This document shows positions 11,012 to 23,158 of a DNA stretch of 64,000 nt, piece by piece. Under the pieces are notes generated by a model. It worked only from the letters and a program-made list of their open reading frames with translations, did no database searches and was not told where the DNA came from. The position numbers were made by a program, and so were the translations under genes. Position 1 is the stretch's first letter, and each line of letters starts with the position of its first letter. Source of the stretch: Plumapathes pennacea (taxonomy: Eukaryota > Cnidaria > Anthozoa > Antipatharia > Myriopathidae); the NCBI GenBank assembly GCA_964036295.1, contig OZ038468.1, forward strand, positions 3,592,501 to 3,656,500. The letters are read 5' to 3'.

Positions 11012-11890
11012 AGAGCTCGCATAGTCTGAACCTGCTTGGATTACTTGTTATTTCTTTCTCCCGGCCTGCTGTGTGAAATATCAAAACTTGCATAGTCAGA
11101 CAGCTTTGCTATATTCCCAGGAAGATTTCCTGAAAGATTCATGCAATTCTGACAAAATGCCAAAAAGTGATCATTTTCCGAAAAATATCAAAGGTAACTG
11201 CTATAGTTTTCTTCTCAAAATTGGCCGATTTTGACAAAACATTTTACCGCCTAGTAACAAAGATTTCTGTGCCAATATATTCATCAATTTAGCCTTAAAA
11301 TTACTGTGAAGAGTTAAAAAGCAAAGTTATGGTGCAATGGATTATAGAATTAATTATTAGTTTATGATTTGTGGAGATACAGCAAGAAAACTACGCATCA
11401 TCTTTAAACCTCTTCTGTTGTTAAGAAGCGTAAAAAAGATGGTCGATGATTGGCTCCAATTTATCGCGCCCGCCTGTCTATATCAAGCATTGCATAAAAC
11501 AGCTTCACTATAGCCAGGAGAGAATTCTAAAAGTTTCCTACGATTCTGACGTTAGGATAAAAACAAGCATTTTCCGAAAAAAAAAAAAAAAAATGCAAAG
11601 GCTGCTATATGTCTTTTCTCAAAAATGGCCGATTTTGACAAATCATTCTACCACCTATACTAGTAACAAATATTGACTAAATATTAAATATTGACATGCA
11701 TAGTTCTGTGCACTGAATTATGGATCTGATTAAGTTAGGGTTTTTAGGGTATACCAAGCGCATAGTCTGAACCGCCCGGCTGTCGAAAGTCAAAAATTGC
11801 ATACAGACAGATTCGTTATAGTCCCTGGAAGGTTTTCTGAAAGATTCATACGATTCTTACATGCATTAGGCCAATAATTGCCATCTTACA
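11012..11890. repeat. Diverged tandem repeat, period about 375 bp, ~2.4 units
   Basis: Shared landmarks recur in order: CATAGTCTGAACC (11020, 11761), CTATATTCCCAGGAAG/CTATAGCCAGGAG/TATAGTCCCTGGAAG (11108, 11509, 11817), CATTTTCCGAAAAA (11172, 11570) and TGGCCGATTTTGACAAA (11222, 11628). Units are diverged and non-coding. Confidence 0.7.
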
Positions 11891-12453
11891 AAGTGCTTGT
11901 CAACAATTCTGCAAAAACTAGTTTCCATGACAACCATCACCAACTGCTGGCAGCTTTGCAAATCTGCGCACGCAGCAGTTTGACAAATTTTAACAGGATC
12001 AGTCATCAAAGCTGCGCTTGAATGGATTGCACAGCTTCAGTGGAAATAAGTGTAAACTTTCTGAATTCTTTGCTTAATAAGTTTCTATATTCTAAAAAAA
12101 AGTTTCTATCTATTATCCAAAAGCGATAACTCGGGCCAAAATTTACGCTTTTGTCGTCCTTAAAGAAAAAGAGCTTTTAACAAAGTCACACAAATCTAAA
12201 ACCTTTTTCTTGGGTGAAGGCGGATTTACGTATGCGAGGGACGAGACGGATTTTAAAAATAATAGTTATAGTGTTCCGGGAGAAGACTGGGATACAACAA
12301 CAAACCCGACGCTTGCGCAGCATGTGTTCCCGGCTAAAATAAGCCGCGAAAAACGTGGAACCCCTTTATACGAACATGTTCGAGTCCTAGCGAATGCGCG
12401 TCTTAAATAAGACGTGGCTTGCGTAAGACACGAACAAGGGTTTTGTATCATTT
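11891..12453. other. Gene-free stretch
   Basis: No gene is recognised. The 66-codon frame at 12210-12410 lacks splice signals or a domain. A small palindrome, CGTCTTAAATAAGACG, lies near 12399. Confidence 0.4.
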
Positions 12454-12791
12454 AGAGCAGTTTTCCCATGACTGTCGAAAGTAATCTTGTGATTGCTTTG
12501 GTTTTGCGTTTGCTACGCTTTCCGATTGATCCTGACAACTTTAGCAACATTCCTGGCCAATCAAGAGCAAAAGGAAAATCTGGTTGCGACATTATTATTA
12601 CGCAAGACAGCAGGTCGCGATGGCGTGTTTGCGCACTGCTGATTGGTTTATAAAAGCAATCGCAATTACTTGGTTTTGGTGTTGGTTTTGCTCGTACTTC
12701 TAATTGGTCTGACGTGTTTTTGCTTGCCTCATTGATTGGCTCTGTGATTGCTTTGGTTTTGGTTTTCGACATCCATCCGAAAAGCGCTCTA
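12454..12791. mobile_element. MITE, 'GACTGTCGAAAGTAATC' family, copy 1
   Basis: It starts AGAGCAGTTTTCCCATGACTGTCGAAAG and ends TTTCGACATCCATCCGAAAAGCGCTCT, an inverted pair. The interior has GATTGCTTTGGTTTTGCGTTTGC and several ATTGGT-type words. The same element, opposite in orientation, is in an intron of the transporter gene at 60069-60386. Confidence 0.8.
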
Positions 12792-13131
12792 TAAGGTTAG
12801 TTTGCGTCTTATTTTTAAGGCGCGCCTCATTTAAGACGCGTTTTTTTTCTCTCGTATAAGTTATGGAGCACATTCTTCGACCAATCAGAACGTGGCTTAT
12901 ATCGTGACTATGTTATAATGTCAATGATGGTTGTCATGGAAACCAGTTTTGCAACTAGAATATTGTTGACAAGCGCTTTGTAGGATGACTAGGTTTGAAG
13001 CCCTTCAATTTTTGTTCGATTTTGAGGGAAATTAGGCTGTTTTGAATTGGACATAAAACAGTTAAATCAGAGCTCATTAAATATGCACTGACGTACAGAC
13101 GTGATGATCAGTGCATTTATCAGCTACATCC

Positions 13132-13190
13132 ACAGTCGAACCCCGCTAATTCGAACTCGGTTAATTCGAAGCCGAACCCCCATGATCCTC
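13132..13190. mobile_element. Left end of a pogo/Tigger-like element
   Basis: CACAGTCGAACCCCGCTAATTCGAACTCGG is the left-terminus type of pogo/Tigger transposons. No matching right end or transposase follows, so this is a solo end or truncated copy just upstream of the methyltransferase-like gene. Confidence 0.55.
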
Positions 13191-13399
13191 GCCACCGCGG
13201 AAGCAGAAACAGTCAGACCTCCGGTGAACGCAATGTATTACATACCCACCCCTCCCCTAGGCCCATGATTCTCGACTCAAGCTCCCTCTGGTATATTGAA
13301 ACGCGCTGGAAACGCCTGACACAAATTGTTGGATATGAACTGCATGTCATGTGGGGCACGATAACGAAGGGAATTTTGTCGAGACACCGCAGAGAAGAT

Positions 13400-16300
13400 A
13401 TGAATAAGAACGATTTGTGCTCTCCGGAGAAACGTGATGCTTCTCCAGAAGCACTCATCAGTGCGAAGTCTCCGAAGAAGAGAAAGACTGAGAGTCTGAT
13501 CAAACGGCAAAGTCCATACATATTTTCATTTCGATGGTTCTTCACATTTGAAGACAAGGAGATGTTTGTCCATTCCTGTTGGAAAGGAAATCGGGCCAGA
13601 CCTGTTAGAGTGGACAGTAATAGCGAAACTCGTGAAGTCGTTGATGTCCTGCCTTCAAGCAATCAAAGCGACGCAGTGCAGGTATATGTTATTAGATATT
13701 AATGTCGAGTTTGTTTACAGTTCGCCATAGGTCATTGGGTCATATCTTATACAGTACTTGGGGCAACTGCAGAATACCCTGCCACTCTCAATTTTAACAT
13801 ATAAATCTATATTATATTATTTTATGAACGAGGCAAGGACAACAGTTATGGAAAGTGCATCCCAGAAGTGGCCAGCTTTTTACAGGGAAAATTTAAAGCT
13901 CATGCATATCCAAACTTCTATATGAGCGTTTTTAAAATTCCCAAGTGCTGTTTTACTGTATATTTGACTCAATAAACCCTTCCAGGGTTTTGGCAGGCTC
14001 TTGAGGTCCCTTGAATTTGCCTTGGACCGAAAAACCCATAAGAAAACTACCACTGAACAGAGCACCTCAAAGTTAGTGACAAACAAATTCAATGCTTAGG
14101 GCTATTTGCTTGTGACGTCACAAGCTTTAAAATGCAACGATTTTTTATTTTTTTTATTTTTCTGGGTTAGAAATCTGCATGCGGTGATTGGTTCATATTA
14201 TCATGTGATTTGTGATGATGTTGTGATCAAGTGACTTGGCGGGCGAGCAGTTTCGCCATTTTGAAGAATGTCTTGACAAAAAACAAACTAAGATACAAGC
14301 GCAATTTTTATAGCTGGGGGTCAAAGTCGTGCCCCCCAACATCTTTGTTGAACCAATTTATCTGTGCTTCTAATTAAGACATAACTGTCAAATTTTGCAA
14401 TATTATACTGTACTAACTTTGAAATTTCAGCTGTATGAATGGATTCTTGGTTCAAGTGAATATGAAGAAACATGAAAGACGGTACTGCACACTTTACCGG
14501 CTTCTAACTTTTAGTCAAGATACAACTGCCAAGCTTTGGTATTTTACTAATTTGAAGGCACTCAATTTTTTAAGGCAATCAGATTGAAACTTCAAGTCAT
14601 ATGGCCAGCCAAATTCCCGCCTTTCTGGCCAAAAGTGAAATCAATGTGAAATCCCAAATACCCAGGGTATGCCTAGATATAATTGAAGTTTTGGTTTAGT
14701 CACTACCTAGAAAGGGCCTGGCTTATAATTCATATAGTGATTTAAAGCAATTAACCTGAGTATCAGCTGGCTCCTTTTCTGGGTAGAATGTGGTATAGGG
14801 GTGAGAGAGAGAGAGAGGGAGAGCACAGAAAAAAGCCTGACATAAAACCACTGAAAAGAGCCTTCTGCCCTTTCATGCGTCATGTTTCGTCTACCAATCA
14901 AAAGGGCTTCTGGGCTTTGATAAACATGTGTCATGTTGCAAAAGTGTAACAAAATGATGGCTCCTGGCAAAAAGTATGCTTGATGCCCATGCATTTTCTT
15001 GTACTGTATACATACATTACTTGCTTACTCAAGAAAATGAAACTTAGTGTTTCCAAGTAATTTTAGCTGCAGATTAAGCGAGACATTACTGAATATTATT
15101 CTGCCAGTTCCACTAGCGCATTCAGCTCAACAGCTGATACAGCACTTTGAGAACTATGCCCCATAAAATCAGATGGTTCCCTTTAGTTTCTCACGATTCT
15201 TTAAAATTTGTCACTTTAAAAATTGTCTGTAAATGAAGAAATGGTACCATTTCTCTTCACATCAATGGTATAACTTGAATTCGATGGCAATAATACAGTA
15301 GATAATACTGATGACTAACCCCCACTAACCATTAAAAGTGCTTGAAATAGACAGTAGTTTGAGCACTGCAGAAACTAGTGAGACAGGGCTCATGTATTTT
15401 GAAGTAAAAGCTTCAGATTTTGCTTTGATTTTGGGAAAGATTTAGGCCTTTTTTTAGGTTTATGCAAAAATATATATATAGCTATGAAATAAAGCAATGA
15501 AACAAAAAAAAAATATCAATTTGCAAACTGAAAAGTGGTAAGTGGTATTAGTATATAAACCTACATATTAAATGGCAAACAATATGAAGCCAAACAGAAT
15601 GATGCAATATTCATGTCAGGCTGAGGCTACAGTAATTATGGAAGCATAATTGATTTTTTTGTCTTCATTGATTTAATAACATGCATACAATAATTTCTGC
15701 ATTCTGATTGGCTGAGCGCACGTCAATTTATCCCAAACAGTGCAAAAATGTGAAATTAGCAGTGCAGGAATTTGAAATTAAAAATTACTGATAGCTGGCA
15801 TGCGTATTTGCGAAGCCAAACAAAACAAAAGGGCATGTTTTTATTCCTCAGGACGATTCCGATTCTGTTTGTGAGAAAACAAAGTTCTTGAGAGACGCTT
15901 GTAAATTGTAATGAAATTGAAAAAATATTTTGCGCCGTAAATTATTGTATGCATGTTATTAACAAGTAATCACATGATTTCTTGTGCAATTTTGGAACAA
16001 ATGAGCACTCATAAATTTTTCAAAGACCACAAATTGCACTCGCGCGGCACTCGTGCAATTTTTTGGTCTTTGAAAAATTTACTCATGCTAATTTATTCCA
16101 AATTGCACTCAAAATCATGCGATTACCTATACTAAATAAATATTCTTTTTTTTTTTTTTTTTTTTTTTCAGATCTTCTTTTATCAAATTACACTGCCATT
16201 GGAATTTGGTCTGTCCCGCTTTGACTTTGGAGCCAATGAGTTTTGCAAAAGTCTGAAGAAAGGCAAAAAATCAAATGTGAGGTTTAGCGTTATCTGCCGG

Positions 16301-19300
16301 GAAAAACTGGGGAAAAATAAAGATGAAGAGACTGATGACAAAATACTGCACAAGGATTCTGTGGATGACATTGGAAATGAGAGTCAGGTGCACATGGCAG
16401 TAGGAAGGAATACATGCACATCTTCACCATTTTTTTGTTCATGTCCAAGCCCTGAGGAAAATATGACCTCATCATCAGATAGAAGCGATGATGAATGTAA
16501 ATATTGTGTCAGAGCTGCATGCCAACTGATTGGTGAAAGTGATTATGAAACAGGTACTGTGTAATATTCTTCTGTTTATTTCATAAACTCTGGTGTGATA
16601 CAGAGATTTCCACCATTAACAAATGCAAAAACATGCAAGATCACTGCTTGGCTGATATAAACACACGTAAAAATACCATACAACATTTTTCAGTGTGGAA
16701 CTCCCTATGTAACACCAGCCTTTATGTAATAAATATCTTTTATCAATTTTGGATTGTATATGATTTCTGGTTGATTTACAGTTTGTATTGTATATTTATG
16801 TTTTTACCACAACACATTAGTTTCTCGCTCTCTGATTGGTCGAATTACCGTGGTAAATAAGAGTCCAGACAACGATGCTGACGCCAGCATGTCACGTTTT
16901 GCAGCGAAATACAACAAGTTTCCTGTATATTTCTAAATGTTGTGGTAAAAAACAAATTTCCACTGGTTTGCCGTGGTGTGGACTCTTATTTACCACGATT
17001 TACGTCATTACATGGTCAAAATTAGTTGCGGACTCACTCGGCGAAGCGCCTCGTGAGTCCACAACATTTTGACCATGTGATGACGTAAATCGTGGTAAAT
17101 AAGAGTCCACACCACGGCAAACCAGTGGAAATTTATTAAACAGCTGGATGAGTCGACCATCTTGATACTTTACTGTATGGTTATAGGTTTTTTGTACCTA
17201 TAATGAGTATGACATTTCTTCTTTGCTTAGAAATACCTGTTGTGAAAGTCCCAGGAGGTGCAGATCCACATGATCACCTACAGGAGACAGTTAAATCAAA
17301 TAACCTGAAAACTATGGAAAAAGTAAGCTTTTATTTACAATATATTTTATTGTTCCATTGTTCTTTGATGATGATGACCATGAATTACTGGTAGTTACAG
17401 ACCAGAAGCAGCTACCATGAAACTATAGAGTAACTTCAGATAAATTATTTGTGTCTGTGCACAGTAAATACATTAAATTTTACCAACTCCAATAGTTAGT
17501 TAATTAAACATGTGAATAATCACACGCAAAAAAGTTTAGTTTTTAAGTTTTGGTATTCATAAGAAAAAAGAAGTTCAGAATTTCAAGAGAAATAAAAGAA
17601 AAAGAACAAATTTATCCCCCAACCCTACACTCCCTTCACTCAGTTCTCCATGTGCAAAATATACAGCTGTATTGCACATTTCCAAGGAGCTGGACAATAA
17701 ATAACTTATTAGACTAATCACAGTACTGCAACTGTATGTTTTTACTTGTCTTTGTATTTTAGCCTGATGAATTGGCTCATCAAAATACTGCATTAGTCAT
17801 AAAAAATATACATATAATATTTAATGCATGCTTATATCTCTAATAATATTTTATACACTGTATTTTGTAATATCTTGGCTGGTTCTGTGAAAACAACGTT
17901 AAGTTGTTCTCATACTCTAAGCTATCACGCTTGCAGGCCGAAAACTTCGATCCCATGCCTTCCGCTACGGACCAATTATTATTTCTCACGCATGACTGAA
18001 ACATTTGGCTATCACGTTGTTAACTGAAATACTTTCGAAAAATGTGAAAATCTGAATCAATGGGAGAGAGGAAAAGTAAATGTAAATGACGGTACACTGT
18101 ACTTTCCCTCCGAACTTTGAAGGCGGAAAAGCACTGGGATGAGATTGTGTTTGTCGAAATATTTGTAACGTCTTCGTAACTCTTGGGAACGTTTTCGGAT
18201 ATCTTCGGCCATCTTCGGAGATGATCGGGTTTTTAGACATATTTTGTAGTATTCCAAGGCTGGATAAACTGGTAAAGTATCCTGGGGCTAATTCAACAAA
18301 GCAATTACAAGTGTATTTTAAAGTTAGACCAACTTTACCACACGTTAAGATACACTTTAATCCCAAACCAATGCCAAATACGGTTACAATTTGTGACCTG
18401 TGTCTAAAATGGTTTGCAGATTTTGCTGGATAGAGTCCGTTTAGTGGTGTTTGAATAATGGTCCAACTTGTAAAATAGACGTGTAAATGTTTCTTGAATT
18501 GGCCCCTGGTTGGAACCGGATATTACTGAGCCTTGAATAATACTTTTTGTTTTCAGGTAGAACTGTGTCGAAACTTGTTGAACACTCAGTTTGATGGAAC
18601 AAGATCAAGAGATGGGAAAGAGGAATGTATGAGGCTGTGCCAAGAAACTGTAAGTAAACAGGCAGCGACCCAGGGGCCTGGAAGCGAGTTTTCATTTTAT
18701 AAGAGTTTGAATGGGAATCTATATATCGCAAAATAATTCACGAAATACTCAAGTAAAAGAAGTGAACTATGCTGCCGTGTTTATTTACCTAGGAACTATC
18801 AGTGGTCGTGATTACAGCGTTTTCTATCGTAACTCCCGGCGGACGCAAAATTCGCCCGAAAACACTATAATCGCGACTACAGACAAGCTGCCGACTAATT
18901 ATTACAAGTTGCAGACGAATACCAACGAGTTGCAGACGAACTGCCACAAACTGCAGACGAATTCCGACAAGCTGCCGACGAATTCCGATGAGTTGCAGAC
19001 AAATTCCGACAAGGTGCGGACAGATTCCGACAAGCTGCTGACGAATGCCGACAAGCTGCAGACGAATTCCGACAAGCTGCAAGTGATATCTGACGAATTG
19101 CTGGCGAATTCCGACAAGCCGCGCGCGAATTCCGACAAGCTGCCGACGAATTCCGATGAGTTGCAGACAAATTCCGACGAGTTTCAGACGAATTCCGACA
19201 AGGTGGGGACGAATTCCAACAAGCTGCAAGTGAATTCCGACAAGTTGCCGACGAATTCTGACAAGCTGCAAGCGAATTCTCACAATTTGTCGGGGAATTC

Positions 19301-22121
19301 CGACAAGCTGCAAGCGAATTCCGACAAACTGCAAGCGAATTCCGATAAGCTGCCGACGAATTCCGACAAGCTGCGGGCGAATTCCGACGACCTGCAAGCG
19401 AATTCCGGCAAGCTGCAGACAAATTCCGACGACAAGCAGCAGATGGAATCTGTCAAGATGCAAGTTGACTTCAAGAAGCAGAAGGAATTCAACCAGTTGA
19501 TGGTGTTCCAGGTCATGGGAGCAGCGTACTGTGCTCATGTTTTTAGCAGAAACGTTAAGGACATAAACGATGTCGTATTCAACAGCGATGTTTTCCGTTT
19601 TGGTGGCGCATCACTCGTATTTCTTGATCTCCCAAAGGTTGGTATTTGTTCACCATACCTTTACTTGAGCTAAGCCTAGTTTTCATATGATCGCTACGAT
19701 CTCTGCATTTTCTCGGCGAAGCCACTCTACAGCGATTGTAGCGATCCAGACCTATCCCTTAGCACACCTTTTCGGTTCACAGCGAGAGATGGAGCCAAGC
19801 GAGATGCAAGTTGACGCAAGTTTTCAAACTGCAGACTTTGCGTTTCGTTAGGCCAACCATTTGCACGAACTTGCAGCGACTTTCATTGACTTGTAGTCGA
19901 CGCAAGTTTTTCACCGTTTGGCCATCTGAATTGAATTCTATTTTTCACGGCGAAAATTGGGCGGCGAAAATTTGTGATGCAGGTTCTTTATTTACATGTC
20001 TTCTTCATTTGCAGAAATCAAAATTCAAGCTAAAACAGACAGACTCTATAAATCGAAAATATGTGAAAGTTTGAAACGACTGCCTGACTGAAAAGAGACC
20101 GAATTAGCCAATCAGTGCATGCGTACTATCGATCTGTGCCATACAATGAAGCAATTTATATCCTGTTTCCTATTTTTTGTTCATGCTTTAGGACTGGAAA
20201 GCAACTGAGCTGGAGATGTTCTGCCGCTGTATTCAAGCAATAAATACCTACAAGAGGAAGTCCACCTTTGTGATGGTCATATTCCCTCGAATTGAAGATG
20301 CACTCGGTCACTTAAGCTGCATCAACTGGGGAATGCGCGAGTTGGATGTACAGTTACAAATGTCATACTTATGCCAAGAAGACTGCCAGAACAAAGGTAA
20401 ATTTAAAATGCAATGGAGTGCTAGAACAGCACAGGGGGAGGGGGGAGGGAGAGTGGCTATTCCCATATATAAGCCATATAGGTATATGCCGCCCCAAAGG
20501 GTATCGTTTTCAGGCATTTTCAGTCTGTCAGTTTGTCTTTTTGGTCTTGAATTGGGTATGATTTTAACAGAAATGTGTCGCCTGGAACATTGCACGGTAA
20601 ATGGAAGAAAACACAGGGCGGAAATCGTTGCAAAGAAAAATATATCTCTGAAGTATTAGAAATTTTGGATTTTGACCTCCGTGGCTGCAAAATCTTGCGT
20701 TTTAGGTGGAACTGCGAGCAAGACTGTTTCCCCCTTTGTCATTTGTAAATTTGGAGAGGAGGACCAACCCAGTCAAAGCATGGACGGAAAGTTACTGACC
20801 TACAAGACATACAAAACAACCAGAGATGAAGGACTTCAGTACAAAAGACAGAAACCTGTGGCACTCTATGAGGACATGATTTCTCTTTATGGCAAAGCGA
20901 ATTCATGGATATTGGACGCATGCAGTGGAGCAGGTATTTTACGTCACGTGTAGGGATTCTCCATCAAAATAAGGATCGGTGTGCGCACACAAATGCTTTA
21001 TGCTAATCTCTAGCTGTGTTAGTCAATTTTCTGTAAGTAATGTACACTGAACGTCATTTTCTAACCAATTCAAAACTCAGTTAAAAATGTCTGGCACCGC
21101 CATATTGAATCTTGTGACGTCGTAAAGACTAAATTTCATTTATTTATTTATTTGTTTTTGCAAGAACACCGGCAACCGTTTGACTTCACATGTAGAAGTC
21201 GAATTAGTTTTGCGGCCAGGAAAGACTATTCATGAATAGCTTATGATGTACAATTTGCAGGAAATTTAACGAACTAATAGACTTGGTGATCATTGTAGGG
21301 TATTTCGAGGAACAATTCACTCTCCAGTTTATAATCCCGAGCCTTGCGAGGGTAATATTGGTGACACCATTTTGGTCTTCCAGGTTTTGCCACACCGAGT
21401 TGGGGAGGGGAGAGCTTGGAGGGGGGAGGCGAAACAGCAGGAAAATGTATTATATATAATTGTTGGATCAGACGGCTTTCGTCTGCGAGTTATCCACACT
21501 GTTTTGTAGAAAAACTGAAAAACTGCGAAAGAAAACGCCAAGGAGAGAAATGAGCATGCACGATAGAAAGTCTATGACGTCACTGATTACGCATTAGGTT
21601 CCCCCAAGCTCGATATCCATGGCAACCACTACCGAGAGTTAATGTGGTAATTTACAAGAAAAGCTTGATATATCCCATGCCAATGCTTCATGTTTATCTG
21701 TAAAGTAAAAAAAAAAATGCGAGTGTTTGATGAGGTGATTCCAAACACCGAGAAAAATGAAGCGGCCGAGCGTTTTAGTTGTTTCCTTCAAGACGAAGAA
21801 CGAGTAACCTTTTTGAAATAACTTCTCAAAGGGATGTATGCGAATTAAGAAATTTTATCACAGAGTTGGAAAGTGGATCAAACGCTCAAACCAGTGTTTC
21901 TTGATTCTTTTTTAAAACCTATGCTAAAATGCGCAAATTGGCTAATATCAAAATATCATGGGCATATTGTTTATGGTCTTTGCTTGTTTTTTCTTTCAGG
22001 AAGTGCAGCTCTGGCTGCTTTGAGAAAGCGCCACCACACGATCGTTCTCGAGGCGAAAGAAGAGCGCTGCCGAAGTATCCAAGAACGACTGTGCACCGAG
22101 ATGGATCCCTCAACTGACTAG
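13400..22121 (+). CDS. Methyltransferase-like protein with a 26-unit heptapeptide repeat
   Basis: Exon model: 13400-13681, 16172-16553, 17231-17322, 18557-18649, repeat exon ending 19637 (start uncertain; 18888 fits the phase), 20192-20396, 20706-20933, 22000-22121. All other junctions have GT-AG signals and matching phases, giving about 717 residues. The N-terminus is basic (KSPKKRKTESLIK, possible nuclear signal) and unfamiliar; exon 2 is rich in Cys, Ser and acidic residues. About 26 copies of a TNSDKLQ-type heptad follow. The C-terminal ~210 residues have the motif order of beta-class N6-adenine/N4-cytosine DNA methyltransferases: a motif-IV-like strand ending FLDLPK, then QKPVALYEDMISLYG (motif X), then WILDACSGAGSAALAAL with a following acidic VLEAKEERC (motif I, SAM binding). 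The catalytic tetrapeptide, normally (D/N/S)PP(Y/F/W), is DLPK, so DNA methylation activity is doubtful. Start at 13400 is chosen because an upstream in-frame ATG at 13265 overlaps less plausible sequence. Stop is TAG at 22119. Domestication of a bacterial-type enzyme is inference. Confidence 0.65.
14431..14475 (+). other. Possible alternative terminal (poison) exon
   Basis: TTTGAAATTTCAG precedes a phase-0 frame LYEWILGSSEYEET ending in TGA. It would splice to the donor at 13682 and truncate the protein after about 108 residues. Because the preceding donor and the next acceptor (16171) are both phase 0, skipping it restores the long frame. Confidence 0.35.
15674..15962. mobile_element. MITE with CATGCATACAATAATTT ends
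   Basis: AATAACATGCATACAATAAT near 15676 and ATTATTGTATGCATGTTATT near 15941 are inverse copies. There is no coding content. It lies in intron 1 of the methyltransferase-like gene. Confidence 0.75.
15964..16128. repeat. Hairpin element next to the MITE
   Basis: The left arm AAGTAATCACATGATTTC..TTTTTCAAAGACCA and the right arm TGGTCTTTGAAAAA..AAATCATGCGATTACCT can pair over roughly 75 bases each, with a CG-rich loop (CACTCGCGCGGCACTCGTG). It ends about 40 bases before a coding exon. Confidence 0.75.
16955..17133. repeat. Near-perfect hairpin, arms about 85 bp
   Basis: TTTCCACTGGTTTGCCGTGG at 16957 is mirrored by CCACGGCAAACCAGTGGAAA at 17112, and most bases between pair up to a loop CGGCGAAGCGCC. 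A third copy of the GTGGTAAATAAGAGTCCA word lies at 16850. It is in an intron of the methyltransferase-like gene. Confidence 0.85.
18888..19440 (+). repeat. 21-bp coding minisatellite, about 26 units (heptapeptide TNSDKLQ)
   Basis: The unit GACGAATTCCGACAAGCTGC encodes variants of TNSDKLQ, TNSDELQ, ANSDKLP and so on. Position 4-5 Lys/Glu/Asp and the Leu are best conserved; Asn-Ser-Asp is nearly invariant. With one Leu per seven residues it could form a helix, but a classical coiled coil would need a second hydrophobic position, which is missing. Most units carry an EcoRI site (GAATTC). The opposite strand also stays open in more than one frame, a by-product of the 21-bp period. Confidence 0.9.
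20423..20530. mobile_element. Fragment of the 'ATATAGGTATATGCCGCCCC' repeat family
   Basis: CCCATATATAAGCCATATAG followed by TGCCGCCCCAAAGGGTATC matches the elements at 62629-63083 and 63758-64000. It lies in the intron between the exons ending 20396 and starting 20706. Confidence 0.75.
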
Positions 22122-23003
22122 TGACCTTCTGCAAACCATTAATTTGGTTTGTCATAAATTGTGAAGATGAGATTGTTCAAGAAATGGCTCGTACCTCAAT
22201 TTCCGCTACTTGGTTTCACTGAGGTGCCTTCTCTTGTTAATAATGAGGGGATTAGTGATTGCGTTGTTTTTATTACTGAACTCGCATTTCTTCGCGATGT
22301 CTCAGTGTACTGTTCATGTATAGCGCATTTATACCAAGTCTAACAACTCAAACGGCTCTGATGGACCAGAAATTGAGCCAGATTCAAAGTCAATGTGAGT
22401 TTAAGTTATAGTGATGTTAAGCAAAGACACGTATGTGTTTTAGCGTCTTTAGACAACTAACATGTAAAGAATGGTTTTTACTAGCGCATAAGCATGAACA
22501 TAAACATAAGGGCTAGTGGAGGTAACATTTAGACATTTAAGTTTCCATTCCATATGCTTGGTGTTTATGTCACTGTTAATTACGAACACTACGCTTATGC
22601 ACGTTTGCAAAGTTGCCCAGAATATTACATTTCAGAAACATAATAATCACAGACATGTCACTTGGATACAAGTCGGGAGACGACATTTAGACGACACATC
22701 ACGCATCAATCAGTATTGTACCATTTTACCTGGTATGTCACGTGAACCCATGATCCCTTGCGCGCGTGCACTCGTGCGTTCAATGTGCAGTGTACACGAT
22801 TTTTTGACATATCGTTTGTCCCTTGTCGCGCCGTTCTCAAAGATTTGCCAAGATGAATTTATATTTTCTGTTTGAGTTTATTTCGTGAATGCTTTTACGT
22901 ATAAAAATATTCGTGTCTGCTCCAATCCAACATGGCCGATACGTCTTCGTCCACGTGGTCTTTGAACCTGTCTGTACCCAGTTCCTCTGCCGTGAACGCA
23001 GTT

Positions 23004-23034
<31 letters not shown>

Positions 23035-23158
23035 TTCATAGGATGACACACAAAGATTTACATGAAGAAGTAAGGCCAAAGCCAGTGGCTTAAATGGCAC
23101 TGGCTTTAGTAAGATACTTTCTGATACATCTAACATTTTAATGCATTAATCCTCTTTA
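22122..23158. other. Intergenic; includes an (ATTT)n microsatellite at ~22998-23037
   Basis: No gene is recognised. ATGGCCGATACGTCTTCG at 22932 opens a 19-codon frame (MADTSSSTWSLNLSVPSS) in good start context that ends at the microsatellite. It could be an orphan first exon, but no continuation was found. Confidence 0.4.

Noticed and set aside
13213..13662. 149-codon minus-strand frame
   Set aside because: It overlaps the first exon of the methyltransferase-like gene, which has a donor and matching phases downstream; the minus frame has no domain or splice support.
18888..19440. CRISPR-like array
   Set aside because: Units are contiguous 21-bp coding repeats without spacers, in an animal genome.
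18789..19538. Minus-strand frames of 249 and 175 codons across the 21-bp repeat
   Set aside because: They are antisense readings of a stop-free 21-bp period; the sense strand continues into splice-supported methyltransferase exons, the antisense strand into nothing.
22932..22990. Orphan first exon MADTSSSTWSLN
   Set aside because: Good start context but no donor or continuation before the microsatellite; not enough for a gene call.
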